DNA of 26,796 nucleotides, taken from NCBI GenBank assembly GCA_039819285.1, contig JBCBSH010000033.1:1-26796 (forward strand), written 5' to 3'. The notes below the pieces were generated by a model. It had not been told where the DNA came from and ran no database searches. It was given only the letters and a program-made list of their open reading frames with translations. The position numbers and the translations under genes were made by a program. This DNA comes from JANQGH01 sp039819285. GTDB taxonomy: Bacteria > Pseudomonadota > Alphaproteobacteria > DSM-16000 > Inquilinaceae. Below are positions 1 to 8,509 of this stretch, piece after piece; the stretch's first letter is position 1; each line of letters starts with the position of its first letter.

Positions 1-1311
1 GACGGCGGCGTACCAGTCGAAGCAGAGACGGAAATAGTCGAAGTCGCGGCCCTGCGGCTGCACCTCATAGGTCCAAGCGGTCTGGTAGTCGAAGAAGAGC
101 GCGACGGGCGCCGGCGCCGTCGGCTCCAAAGGCAGGGACTTCAGTTCCTCGGCGACCCGCATCGCCTCTTCCGCGCCGAAATCCGGGCTGTCGTCCGGCC
201 GGTGCAGGCCGGTATGCATCTGTTCCTGGGCGAAGGGCGGCTGGCGCCAGCGGAAATAGGACACCACGTCGGCGCCATGGGCCAGGGCCTCCCAGGTCCA
301 CAACCGAACGGCGCCCGAAATCGGTGCCGGGTTCCAGGGTGCCCAGTTGACCGGCCCTGGCTGTTGTTCCATCACCCAAAACCGGCCGTTGCCCATGGCG
401 CGATACAGGTCGTGATGAAAGGCGGGGCCGTCCGGATGGCCGACGCGGGCGTAGGTCCGCTTCAGCTCCGCATCACGGTCGTCGTCAAAGATGACTTCCA
501 GCTTGCCCAGCGGATAGCTGTCCCACGAGGCGAAGTCGAGATCCTTCGCCAAACGAAAGTGATCGAAAGTCAGCGTGCGCTGCATGAAGTTATGGGTGAT
601 GAAACGGCCTGGCGATTTCTGGCGCAGAATCTCCGTCTGGGCGCTGTTGAATTCGACCACCATGTCAGAGGCAAAGCGGGCGAAGTCGAGCGCGTGAGAC
701 GGGTTGGGTTCCGTCACCGTGGCGTTGGGCAGGCCGATGGCGCCGAAATCCGGATACTCCATCGACCAGAAGACGTTGCCCCAGGCCTCGTTCAAGGCCT
801 CTATGTTGCCGTAGCGCTCGGCCAGCCAGACCTGAAAGGCCTCCCGGTCCAAATCACCATAGCTGCGCGCGGTGTCGTGGCAGCCATACTCATTGTCGGT
901 CTGCCAGCCGGCAACGCCCGGATGGCTGCCGTAGCGCGTGGCCATGGCATCAACGATGCGCCTGGCTTCGCGCCGATAGACCGCGCTGGAGAAGCTGACA
1001 TGCCGGCGAGAGCCAAAGTCGCGCCGGCGGCCGTCGATACCGACCGGCAGGATTTCCGGGTACTTCGCGATCAGCCAGTAGGGCGGCGTCGCCGTCGGCG
1101 TGCCCAGCACGATCTTGAGGCCGGCATCCGCCAGAGTATCGATGGCGCGATCGAGCCAGCCCCATTCGTATTCGCCTTCCCGCGGCTCCATCCGCGCCCA
1201 AGCGAATTCCGCGATGCGGACGTAGGCGAGGCCCATATCGGCCATCCGCTTGGCATCATCCGCCCATCGTGCCTCGGCCCATTGTTCGGGGTAGTAGCAC
1301 ACTCCCAGCAT
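1..1311 (-). CDS. GH42 beta-galactosidase, C-terminus cut by the window edge
   Basis: Glycoside hydrolase of family 42, expected to hydrolyse terminal beta-galactosides with retention. The gene starts at the ATG whose complement is 1309-1311 and stays open to base 1 (437 codons); full-length GH42 enzymes are usually about 650 residues, so the trimerisation and C-terminal domains lie outside. The protein opens with MLGVCYYPEQW, typical of the TIM barrel start. The acid/base glutamate is visible as E141 in TDNEYGCH, and the nucleophile as E315 in VMEQQPGPVNW. No signal peptide is seen, so it should be cytoplasmic. No sugar transporter is adjacent in the window. Its neighbour rocD is upstream on the same strand, 141 bp away and separated by a hairpin. 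Family assignment is firm; the natural substrate is not known. Confidence 0.93.
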   Translation of the reverse strand, partial: MLGVCYYPEQWAEARWADDAKRMADMGLAYVRIAEFAWARMEPREGEYEWGWLDRAIDTLADAGLKIVLGTPTATPPYWLIAKYPEILPVGIDGRRRDFGSRRHVSFSSAVYRREARRIVDAMATRYGSHPGVAGWQTDNEYGCHDTARSYGDLDREAFQVWLAERYGNIEALNEAWGNVFWSMEYPDFGAIGLPNATVTEPNPSHALDFARFASDMVVEFNSAQTEILRQKSPGRFITHNFMQRTLTFDHFRLAKDLDFASWDSYPLGKLEVIFDDDRDAELKRTYARVGHPDGPAFHHDLYRAMGNGRFWVMEQQPGPVNWAPWNPAPISGAVRLWTWEALAHGADVVSYFRWRQPPFAQEQMHTGLHRPDDSPDFGAEEAMRVAEELKSLPLEPTAPAPVALFFDYQTAWTYEVQPQGRDFDYFRLCFDWYAAV

Positions 1312-1356
1312 TTCAGACGTCCTCTCGACCGACAGCCCACACATCAGGCGGCGAAC

Positions 1357-1378
1357 CCCGCCCGCCATTCAGGGCGGG
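1357..1378 (-). terminator. GC-rich hairpin downstream of rocD
   Basis: A perfect 7-bp stem (CCCGCCC / GGGCGGG, arms 1357-1363 and 1372-1378) with an 8-nt loop lies in the 141-bp gap between the rocD stop and the GH42 start. It has no clear U-run on the minus strand, so it may be a weak terminator or an mRNA end rather than a strong intrinsic terminator. It would partly uncouple GH42 from rocD. Confidence 0.4.
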
Positions 1379-1452
1379 TGCTCTAGCGAAGTCGTTTCTC
1401 GAACGCCAGTCAAAACGGAATTTCGGGTGGTGCGGCTGCCGGTGTTGCGCGG

Positions 1453-2700
1453 TCAGGGGTCGAGTGTGCTGAAGACCCCATCGATCTGCTCGACCGCCCA
1501 ATTGATCTGCGGCCGCGTGATCACCAGCGGTGGCGCGATACGGATGGTGTCGCCATGCGTGTCTTTCGCCAGAACGCCGCGCCGTCGCAATGCCTCGCAA
1601 TAGCGTCTTGCACCCCCGGCCGCCGGGTCTAGCTCGATGGCCAGCATCAGGCCACGCCCGCGCACGTCCCGGATGGCATTGCGCCGCAGGCCCTTTAGCA
1701 GAGCCATGAAGTAGGCGCCGTTTTTGGCCGAGGCCTCGATCATGCCTTCATCGACCAAGACGCGCAGCGCCGCCCGAGCGATCGCGCAGGCCAGCGGGTT
1801 GCCGCCGAACGTGCTGCCATGCTGGCCGGGTCGCAAGACGCCCAGAACCTCGGAGTTCGACAGCACGGCGGAGACCGGATAGAAGCCGCCCGACAGGGCC
1901 TTGCCGATCAGGGTGACATCGGCCTCGATACCCTCATGCTCTTCGGCCAGCAGCTTGCCGGTGCGGCCGAGGCCGGTCTGGATCTCGTCGAGGATCAGCG
2001 TGACATTGTGCCGGGTGCACAGGTCGCGCACGCGGGCGAAATAGCCCGGTGGCGGAATGATCACGCCGGCCTCGCCCTGAATGGGCTCGACCAAGAACGC
2101 AACCGTGTTCGGCGTGATCGCGTCCGCCAGCGCCTGATCGTCGCCGAAAGGCACGACCTTGAAGCCGGACGCAAACGGACCGAAACCGCCGCGCGCCGAT
2201 GGATCGGTGCTGAAGCCGACGACGCCCAGGGTACGGCCATGGAAGTTGTCGGTGCAGACGATGATCTCCGCCGCCCCCTCGGGCACGCCCTTTACCTCGT
2301 AGCCCCATTTGCGCACGGCCTTGATCGCGGTTTCGACCGCCTCGGCGCCGCTGTTCATGGGCAGGATCTTGTGCGCGCCGGTGAGCGCGGCGACGTCCTC
2401 GTAGAACGGCGCCAACTGATCGTTGTGAAACGCCCGCGAGGTCAGGGTCAGGCGCCCGGCCTGCTCCGTCATCGCCGCCAGGATCTTAGGGTGGCAATGC
2501 CCCTGATTGACCGCCGAATAGGCCGAGAGACAATCGAGATACCGATTGCCGTCGGTGTCGTAAACCCAGACGCCCTCGCCGCGGGTCAAGACGACGTCGA
2601 GCGGGTGGTAGTTGTGCGCACCAAGCTGATGCTCGATGCGCACATAGTCGCGTGGCGAGCGTTCGGTGGTTTCGTTCAGCAGGTCGCCGGTGGTCATCAC
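1453..2700 (-). CDS. rocD: Ornithine--oxo-acid aminotransferase (RocD)
   Basis: PLP-dependent class III aminotransferase of 415 residues, the usual length for bacterial ornithine aminotransferase. It moves the delta-amino group of ornithine to 2-oxoglutarate, giving glutamate semialdehyde in arginine/ornithine catabolism. The N-terminal GAHNYHPLDVVL segment (residues 28-39) is typical of OAT. The PLP site is clear: D238-E239 in LDEIQTGLGRTGK and the Schiff-base lysine K267 in GKALSGGFYP. STFGGNPLA follows. Two ATGs stand in tandem at the start (2698-2700 and 2695-2697), and either could be used. No other arginine-pathway gene lies beside it. Acetylornithine or GABA transaminase are alternatives, but the N-terminal motif favours RocD. 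Confidence 0.92.
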   Translation of the reverse strand: MMTTGDLLNETTERSPRDYVRIEHQLGAHNYHPLDVVLTRGEGVWVYDTDGNRYLDCLSAYSAVNQGHCHPKILAAMTEQAGRLTLTSRAFHNDQLAPFYEDVAALTGAHKILPMNSGAEAVETAIKAVRKWGYEVKGVPEGAAEIIVCTDNFHGRTLGVVGFSTDPSARGGFGPFASGFKVVPFGDDQALADAITPNTVAFLVEPIQGEAGVIIPPPGYFARVRDLCTRHNVTLILDEIQTGLGRTGKLLAEEHEGIEADVTLIGKALSGGFYPVSAVLSNSEVLGVLRPGQHGSTFGGNPLACAIARAALRVLVDEGMIEASAKNGAYFMALLKGLRRNAIRDVRGRGLMLAIELDPAAGGARRYCEALRRRGVLAKDTHGDTIRIAPPLVITRPQINWAVEQIDGVFSTLDP

Positions 2701-2749
2701 CCTCTAGAGATGGGGATGCTACGTCAGCGACAGAAGTCCCGCCCGATCG

Positions 2750-3760
2750 TCAGGCCGCCAATGCTCGGTCGAAATAGACATCGATCACGCGCTGCGGATA
2801 ACCCACCGGCGGTGCTGAGAGCTGGTCGAGCGTGGCCACCTCATCCTCGCTCAGCCGCAGATCGGTCGCGGGTACCAAGTCGTTCAGTTGGGCCGTTGAC
2901 TTCGGCCCGGCAATGGTCACCGTGTCGATCGGCCGGGCGAATATCCAGGCAATCGCCAGGCGGGCCATGGGCACGTTGCGGGCGTTGGCCATCTCGCGCA
3001 TGGCATCGATCAGTTGCCAGTTCTGGGTCGTCGCTCGGCGCGAGACATGCTCCTCATAATCCTCGCCGGCCATGGTAACCCGCCCATCCTCCGGCATGGC
3101 GTCTCTGCTGTAGCGCCCGGTCAGGAAGCCTTGGCCCAGCGGCCCCCAAGCATGCAGGACCAGGTTGTTGCGGGCGAACGCGTCGAAGAAATCCTCTTCG
3201 ATCTCGCGGCAGACAAGCGAGTATTGGTACTGCGCGGCACTGACCGCGAAAGGCGCCTTCAAAACGAATTCTGCGGCCTGCCAGGGCGGCAGGTTGGAAA
3301 ACCCGACGGCCCTGATCTTGCCGTCGCGCAACGCGTCCTCGATGCCACGGATGGTCTCATCGATCGGGGTCAGCCGGTCGGGCCCGTGGATGTACCAAAG
3401 GTCGATATAGTCAGTCTTCAGGTTACGCAGACTGCCTTCGATGGCACTGCGCACCGCATGGCGCGACAGGCCGGCGCGCGGATTCCACGGGTCGCCGCCG
3501 AAACGGGCGCCGGCCTTGGTCGCGATGACGACACTGTCCCGCCGTCCGTTCAGCGCCTCGCCCAACAACTGCTCCGACGCGCCGTCGCCATAGGCATCGG
3601 CCGTGTCGAGATAGTTGCCGCCGGCATCCAAAAAAGCGTCGATGATCGACATGCAGGTCGAGCGATGAAGGCTGATTTCCGTTTCACCATTGAACAGCAT
3701 GGTTCCAAGGCAAAGCCGGGAAACTGCCAAACCAGATGAACCCAACGGAACGTATTTCAT
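2750..3760 (-). CDS. Aldo/keto reductase
   Basis: NAD(P)H-dependent oxidoreductase of the aldo/keto reductase superfamily, 336 residues, predicted cytoplasmic. The TIM-barrel start MKYVPLGSSGLAVSRLCLGT is typical. The catalytic tetrad can be read as D52 and Y57 (LDTADAYG), K82 (IATKAG) and H125 (YIHGPD). The C-terminal cofactor region contains TVTIAGPKSTAQL. I chose the ATG at 3758-3760 because a GGAG(AAAG) ribosome site sits just upstream and homology begins there. A longer in-frame reading to 3964 would run through the divergent LysR gene and add non-homologous residues. The divergent LysR regulator 76 bp away probably controls it. The substrate cannot be inferred. Confidence 0.92.
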   Translation of the reverse strand: MKYVPLGSSGLAVSRLCLGTMLFNGETEISLHRSTCMSIIDAFLDAGGNYLDTADAYGDGASEQLLGEALNGRRDSVVIATKAGARFGGDPWNPRAGLSRHAVRSAIEGSLRNLKTDYIDLWYIHGPDRLTPIDETIRGIEDALRDGKIRAVGFSNLPPWQAAEFVLKAPFAVSAAQYQYSLVCREIEEDFFDAFARNNLVLHAWGPLGQGFLTGRYSRDAMPEDGRVTMAGEDYEEHVSRRATTQNWQLIDAMREMANARNVPMARLAIAWIFARPIDTVTIAGPKSTAQLNDLVPATDLRLSEDEVATLDQLSAPPVGYPQRVIDVYFDRALAA

Positions 3761-3836
3761 TTCTTTCTCCAGGAAACGTCGTCTGACGGCTAGATTGGTG
3801 GTCATCAGCCACAATTGCTTTGCCTGAATTCGCAAG
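3761..3836. promoter_or_regulatory. Divergent promoter region between aldo/keto reductase and LysR genes
   Basis: This 76-bp gap must carry both divergent promoters. An imperfect dyad at 3794-3815 has perfect outer arms ATTG/CAAT spaced 14 nt apart, which is compatible with a LysR box of the T-N11-A class. CAATTG (3812-3817) is also self-complementary. This was read by eye, with no statistical support. Confidence 0.35.
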
Positions 3837-4736
3837 ATGTCTTTCAAGACTGAAAGCCTGGATTGGTCGACGCTGAAACTGTTCATGGAGGTGGCGGACG
3901 CGCACACGCTGGCGCTGGCGGCGTCGCGGACCGGCGTCAGTGCACCGACGCTGCACCGGCGCATGGCCGATCTGGAAAGCGCCCTGAAGATGGAGCTGTT
4001 CGAGCGCGGCGCCGGTGGCTATCGCCTGACCGCCAACGGTCGAGAGCTGCGTGACCTCATGGACGACGCGGCCATCGCCATGGTCAAGATCGATGAGTGG
4101 CGCGCCGGCCAGACCGCGCTTCCGCCCTTGCGCGTCGCTTGCGGGCCTTGGACATCCATGTTCATCGGCGAAATGGGCGCCGCACTAGCCGAGGGCCTCA
4201 AGGGACGGCCGCTGCGCCTGCTGATCGGCACAACCCAGGCCGACCTTACAAGGCGACAGGCCGACATCGGCATTCGAAACCTGGCCCCCAGCCAAATGGG
4301 CCTGGCCGGCCAGCGGGTCGCGCACGTCGCCTATGCAGTCTATGGCGCGCCCGACCTTGCGGCCCGGGCTGAGGCGGTTGGGCTCGACCAAGCCTATGCG
4401 GACCTGCCCTGGATCGCGCTGGATGTCGAACGGCCGACGGCGTCGTCCCGTTTCCTGTCCGCGTCGCTGGCCGGGCCGCCCGTCGCAACCAGCGACCATC
4501 CAATGCCGCTGTTGAATCTGGCCCGATCGGGCGCAGGCTTGTGCCTGCTACCCTGTTTCATCGGCGACCGGACGAGCGGGCTGCGCCGCGTGGGCGACGC
4601 GCTGCCTGCCCTGCGCCAGGAGCAATGGTTCGTGACCGCTGACACCAGGCGGCACGACCCGCCGATACGCGCCGGTCTCGGCGTCTTGAAGCGCCTGTGG
4701 CGCGCGCACCGAGGGGTCTTTGCCGGCCTTACCTGA
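3837..4736 (+). CDS. LysR-family transcriptional regulator
   Basis: LysR-type regulator of 299 residues, a normal family length. The winged HTH occupies about residues 9-68, with the recognition helix around SAPTLHRRMADLE. The effector-binding domain follows from about residue 95. Read divergently from the aldo/keto reductase, it most likely controls that gene. It also lies on the same strand as, and 89 bp upstream of, the ABC importer operon, so it could regulate or be co-transcribed with that. The ligand is unknown. The ribosome site before the ATG is weak; this start gives the full HTH. Confidence 0.9.
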   Translation: MSFKTESLDWSTLKLFMEVADAHTLALAASRTGVSAPTLHRRMADLESALKMELFERGAGGYRLTANGRELRDLMDDAAIAMVKIDEWRAGQTALPPLRVACGPWTSMFIGEMGAALAEGLKGRPLRLLIGTTQADLTRRQADIGIRNLAPSQMGLAGQRVAHVAYAVYGAPDLAARAEAVGLDQAYADLPWIALDVERPTASSRFLSASLAGPPVATSDHPMPLLNLARSGAGLCLLPCFIGDRTSGLRRVGDALPALRQEQWFVTADTRRHDPPIRAGLGVLKRLWRAHRGVFAGLT

Positions 4737-4825
4737 AGCTCTCGGGGGCCACACACCGCCAAATCTTGCCGAACCTGGACGGTTGGTCCATCTTGGCGTC
4801 CAAGAACCGGGGACAGAGACCTTTC

Positions 4826-5593
4826 ATGCAAGAACTGTTGCGGGCGAACGGCGTCTCAAAGCATTTCGGCGGCGTAACCGCCGTCGATGGCGCCAGCCTG
4901 TCGGTCGAGGCGGGCACCATCACGGGCCTGATCGGCCCCAACGGCGCCGGCAAGACGACCATGTTCAACATCCTGTCGGGCACGTTGCGGCCGGATGGCG
5001 GCCAGGTGACGTTCGCGGGTATCGACATTACCGGCTGGCCGGCTGAACGCATCTCGCGCACCGGGCTGACACGCACGTTCCAGATCGCGCGCGGCTTTCC
5101 ATCCCTCACCGTCCTTGAGAGCCTGATGCTGTATGCGCCGGGCCAAGCCGGCGACGACATCAGAACGGCCATTTTCCGACCCAGCCGATGGCGGCAGCAG
5201 GATCGGCAGATCGCGGCGCGGGCGGCAGAGGTGGCCGACAAGCTGCGGCTGACCGAGGTGCTGGACAATCGAACCGAGGCCCTATCCGGCGGGCAGAAGA
5301 AGCTGTTGGAAATTGGTCGCGCCCTGATGGCCGAGCCGCGCCTGATTCTGCTCGACGAGCCCGTTGCCGGGGTCAATCCCAGCCTATCGCGCGACATTGC
5401 CGACGTGCTGGCCGGCCTGCGCGACGACGGCTATACCTTCCTGGTGGTCGAGCACGACATGGATACCGTCGCGCGCCTGTGCGATCCGGTGGTCGTCATG
5501 GCCGAGGGCCGCGATCTCGCCACCGGCAGCTTCAAGGAAGTCACGGCCAACCGCGCCGTTCAAGACGCCTATCTGGGTCACGTGCCGGCATGA
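4826..5593 (+). CDS. livG: Liv/HAAT-type ABC transporter ATPase (LivG-like)
   Basis: ATP-binding subunit of a branched-chain-amino-acid-type (HAAT) importer, 255 residues, cytoplasmic face of the membrane. Walker A is GPNGAGKTT (37-45), the signature is LSGGQ (153-157), Walker B LILLDEP (173-179) and the switch histidine H210 (VVEHDMD). The LivG subfamily is indicated by LTRTFQIARGFPSLTVLESL. I took the ATG at 4826, not an in-frame ATG at 4697, because homology starts at MQELLRANGVSKHF and the upstream residues overlap the LysR gene. It overlaps the next ATPase gene by 4 bp (ATGA), which indicates translational coupling. The substrate may be an amino acid, amide or other small polar compound. 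Confidence 0.94.
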   Translation: MQELLRANGVSKHFGGVTAVDGASLSVEAGTITGLIGPNGAGKTTMFNILSGTLRPDGGQVTFAGIDITGWPAERISRTGLTRTFQIARGFPSLTVLESLMLYAPGQAGDDIRTAIFRPSRWRQQDRQIAARAAEVADKLRLTEVLDNRTEALSGGQKKLLEIGRALMAEPRLILLDEPVAGVNPSLSRDIADVLAGLRDDGYTFLVVEHDMDTVARLCDPVVVMAEGRDLATGSFKEVTANRAVQDAYLGHVPA

Positions 5594-6309
5594 CAAGCTT
5601 GCGCGTGACGGGCCTGGAGGGTGGCTACACCCAGGCCGACAGCATCCTGAAGGGCGTGGACCTGGCGATCGCGCCGGGCCGCATCATCGCGATCATCGGG
5701 CCGAACGGGGCCGGCAAATCGACACTGCTGAAGGCTATTGCCGGTCTGATCGTCATCACGGCCGGCCGCATCACGCTGGACGATATCGACATCACGGGCG
5801 CTAGCCCCAGACGGGTCGCCAATCTCGGCATCGGCTTCGTGCCCCAAGAGGCAAACATCTTCGGCACGCTGACCGTGACGGAAAACTTGGACATGGGCGG
5901 CTGGACGGCCCCGGCAAACACCCGCGCACGCATCGCCGAGACCTTCGAGCGGTTCCCCGTACTGGCCGAAAAGCGACAGCAGCAGGCGCGCACCTTGTCG
6001 GGCGGCCAGCGGCAGATCCTGGCGATGGCGATCGCGCTGATGACCGAGCCGAAGCTGCTGCTGCTCGACGAACCGTCGGCCGGCCTCAGCCCCAAGGCGG
6101 CCGCAGAACTGTTCGATACGGTGGCGGCAATTCGGGCCAACGGCGTCGGTATCGCCATGGTCGAACAAAATGCCGTCGCCGCGTTGGAACGGGCCGACGA
6201 CGCCAGCCTGCTGGTCGACGGCCGCAACGCCAAGACCGGGTCCGCGCGGAGCTTCCTGGACGATCCGGAACTGCGGCACCTGTTCCTGGGCGCTGCGGTG
6301 CCGGCTTGA
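5590..6309 (+). CDS. livF: Liv/HAAT-type ABC transporter ATPase (LivF-like)
   Basis: Second ATPase of the importer, 239 residues. Walker A is GPNGAGKST (37-45), the signature LSGGQ (136-140) and Walker B LLLLDEPSAGLSP (157-169). VEQNA replaces the usual 'VEHD', which is characteristic of LivF. The start ATG at 5590 overlaps the stop of the LivG-like gene. It is expected to form a heterodimer with that subunit and drive the LivH/LivM permease pair. Confidence 0.94.
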   Translation: MTSLRVTGLEGGYTQADSILKGVDLAIAPGRIIAIIGPNGAGKSTLLKAIAGLIVITAGRITLDDIDITGASPRRVANLGIGFVPQEANIFGTLTVTENLDMGGWTAPANTRARIAETFERFPVLAEKRQQQARTLSGGQRQILAMAIALMTEPKLLLLDEPSAGLSPKAAAELFDTVAAIRANGVGIAMVEQNAVAALERADDASLLVDGRNAKTGSARSFLDDPELRHLFLGAAVPA

Positions 6310-6363
6310 CACACCGTAGTAACCCCCGATGACATGGCTTCACTAAAGAGAAGGAGAAGAGAC

Positions 6364-7572
6364 ATGAACCGCAGACTGACGATGAGGCGCCGCCAATTGC
6401 TGGCCACCGGCGCCATGGGTGCTAGCGCCCTGGCGATGCCGCGCTTGGCGCTGGCGCAATCGGACGGCCCGATCATGCTTGGCACGCTGACGCCTTTGAC
6501 CGGGGTGGGCGGCACCTACGGACCGTCCATGCGGGATGCGGTGGCCGGCGTCATCGACAGTGTCAACAGCGCGGGTGGCGTGCTGGGCCGCCAGATCGAG
6601 CTGGTGTCGGAAGATACCCAGACCAACCCCGAGGCCGCCGTCAGGGCCGCGCGCAAGCTGGTCGATGTCGACGGCGTCTCGGCCGTCATCGGCACCTGGG
6701 CCTCGTCCGTGACCACAGCCGTCGCACCGGTCTGCTGGGAAGGTGGCGTGATGGTCTACACCGTTTCCGGTTCGGACAGCATCACCCAGTTGCCGCACGA
6801 GGGTTACATCATCCGCACCCAGCCGAACAGCCAGCTTCAGATTGCCGTCGCCGGCCAGTTCATGGCTGACCAAGGGGGTACGAAGATCGCCTGGATCGGT
6901 CCGCAAACGCCGTTCGCGGAGTCGTCGATCGCCATCCTTGGCGACATTGCGGGCGAGAATGGCGCCAGCATGGACAGCCTGATCTATGAGGCCGACCGCA
7001 CGTCTTACCGGTCCGAGGTCGATCAGATCATGACAGGCGATCCGGACTTTCTGATGCTCGGCGGCTATGCGGCCGACAGCACCGTTCTGCTGCGCGACCT
7101 GTTCCAGGCCGGCTATGAGGGCAAAATCATCGGACCGGCCTACGCGGTCAACGCTTCCGTGCTGGACGCGCTGCCGAACGACGTCGTGGAAGGCCTGTTC
7201 ACCTGGGAAGGCACGCCGGACGTCACCTCCGGGGCCTATGCGCGGGTTCAGGAGATCCTGGGCGTCGACGTGGTCGATCCGTACTCCGCCCAAACCTACG
7301 ATCACGCCAATCTGGCCATACTGGCGATGGCCGCCGCCGGGTCGTCGACCGGGGCCGACATGCGCGGTGGGGTCCGCACGATCTCGCAAGGTGACGGCGA
7401 GATTATCGACAATGCCGTCGACGGTCTGGCCATCCTCGCCGACGGCGGATCGGTGAACTACAACGGTGCCAGCGGCCCGTGCGACTTTACCGACGTCGGT
7501 GATATCACGGGCACCCAGTTCCTGTTCCGACGCATCCATGACGGCCAACCGGTCGACTTCGAGACGGTTTAG
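6364..7572 (+). CDS. Periplasmic Liv-type substrate-binding protein with Tat-like signal
   Basis: Ligand-binding subunit of the ABC importer, 402 residues, type-I periplasmic fold (Peripla_BP_6/LivK). The N-terminus MNRRLTMRRRQLLATG looks like a twin-arginine signal, followed by a hydrophobic alanine-rich stretch and probable cleavage near residues 31-32 (LALA-Q). The mature protein begins with IMLGTLTPLTG, a standard LivK opening, and has NPEAAVRAARKLVD and VIGTWASSVTTAVAPV in the ligand lobe. AAGGAG at 6351-6356 supports ATG 6364 rather than the in-frame ATG at 6334. It is encoded between the ATPase and permease genes and followed by a strong hairpin. The Tat signal suggests folding before export. 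Ligand unknown. Confidence 0.93.
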   Translation: MNRRLTMRRRQLLATGAMGASALAMPRLALAQSDGPIMLGTLTPLTGVGGTYGPSMRDAVAGVIDSVNSAGGVLGRQIELVSEDTQTNPEAAVRAARKLVDVDGVSAVIGTWASSVTTAVAPVCWEGGVMVYTVSGSDSITQLPHEGYIIRTQPNSQLQIAVAGQFMADQGGTKIAWIGPQTPFAESSIAILGDIAGENGASMDSLIYEADRTSYRSEVDQIMTGDPDFLMLGGYAADSTVLLRDLFQAGYEGKIIGPAYAVNASVLDALPNDVVEGLFTWEGTPDVTSGAYARVQEILGVDVVDPYSAQTYDHANLAILAMAAAGSSTGADMRGGVRTISQGDGEIIDNAVDGLAILADGGSVNYNGASGPCDFTDVGDITGTQFLFRRIHDGQPVDFETV

Positions 7573-7586
7573 AACCTTTCATGTGC

Positions 7587-7611
7587 GGCGGGTGGCCGGT
7601 GGCCGCCCGCC
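7587..7611 (+). promoter_or_regulatory. Strong hairpin between binding-protein and permease genes
   Basis: GGCGGG-T-GGCC pairs with GGCC-G-CCCGCC around a 3-nt loop: an 11-bp stem with one internal T-G wobble. It lies 14 bp after the binding-protein stop and 34 bp before the LivH start, with only CCCTTTCC behind it. This is the usual place for a stem that protects the binding-protein mRNA 3' end or partly terminates, so that the binding protein outnumbers the permease. Confidence 0.55.
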
Positions 7612-7645
7612 ACCCTTTCCGGTTTAACGAAAGCAGCCCGTTGGG

Positions 7646-8509
7646 ATGGAACTGATCCCGCAATTGCTGGTGAACGGCGTCCTGTACGGCAGTTTGCTGG
7701 CCCTGCCCGCCATCGGCTTTACCACCATCTTTGCCGTGCTGCGCTTTCCGAACTTCTCGGTCGCCTCGATTGCGACGTTGGGCGCGTTCGCCGGCTGGGT
7801 GGCCAACGTGCCGTTGGGGCTGCCGATCCTGGTGGCCGTCGTCGCGGCCTTCGTGATTTCCGGGATCGTCGGCGTTCTGGCCGACGACATCGTCTTGCGG
7901 CCGATGCGGCCGTTCGGCGCCTTGACCACGGCCATTGCGTCGATCGCGCTGACGGTGGTCCTGGAAAACATGATCCGGTTCGGCTTCGGCAACGATCTGC
8001 GCGGCTATGACCTGCCGCTGGTGCGCGACTGGCGGTTCCTGGGCATACGGGTCGGACCGCAGCAGCTCGAAAACCTGGTGCTGGCGACCATCATCATGGT
8101 GCTGCTGTTCGTATTCCTGCGCTATGGCCGGTTCGGCAAAGCCATGCGCGCGGTGGCCGACAACCCGCAACTTGCCGCCCTGAAGGGCATTCCATCCGGC
8201 ACCGTGACCCGGCTGGCCATCTTTATCGCCATGGGTCTGGTCGGGGTCGGCGGTATCCTGCAAGGCCTCGGCACGGCCATCGACCCGCTGACCGGGTTCC
8301 GCTTCATCCTGTCGATCTTTGCGGCCGCTGTCGTCGGCGGGTTGGGCAGCATTCCGGGGGCGGTGCTGGGGGCCTTCGTCATCGGCATCGGGCAGGAACT
8401 GTCGCTCGTCATCCTCGACCCGACCTACAAAAGCGCCGTCGGCTTCCTGGCCATTCTGGTCGTGCTGATCTTCCGGCCCGAGGGCCTGTTGGGGGAGAAG
8501 CGGCAATGA
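7646..8509 (+). CDS. livH: Liv/HAAT-type ABC permease (LivH-like)
   Basis: Integral membrane permease, 287 residues, with about eight hydrophobic segments. It opens with LLVNGVLYGSLLALPAIGF, typical of LivH. The coupling loop contains GRFGKAMRAVADNPQLAALKGI (about 165-187), the conserved EAA-like segment facing the ATPase. A glycine-rich AAAVVGGLGSIPGAVLGAF follows near residue 230. The stop overlaps the LivM start by 4 bp. With LivM it forms the transmembrane channel. Confidence 0.94.
   Translation: MELIPQLLVNGVLYGSLLALPAIGFTTIFAVLRFPNFSVASIATLGAFAGWVANVPLGLPILVAVVAAFVISGIVGVLADDIVLRPMRPFGALTTAIASIALTVVLENMIRFGFGNDLRGYDLPLVRDWRFLGIRVGPQQLENLVLATIIMVLLFVFLRYGRFGKAMRAVADNPQLAALKGIPSGTVTRLAIFIAMGLVGVGGILQGLGTAIDPLTGFRFILSIFAAAVVGGLGSIPGAVLGAFVIGIGQELSLVILDPTYKSAVGFLAILVVLIFRPEGLLGEKRQ

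Noticed and set aside
202..1386. Long plus-strand reading frame opposite the GH42 gene
   Set aside because: Its translation has no family character, while the minus strand encodes an intact GH42 active site. High GC content makes long antisense frames common here; the same applies to 1819-3078, 6343-7548, 15130-16428 and 19043-20203.
3761..3964. N-terminal extension of the aldo/keto reductase to an ATG at 3962-3964
   Set aside because: It would overlap the LysR HTH on the other strand and has no similarity to the family. A good ribosome site precedes the inner ATG at 3760.
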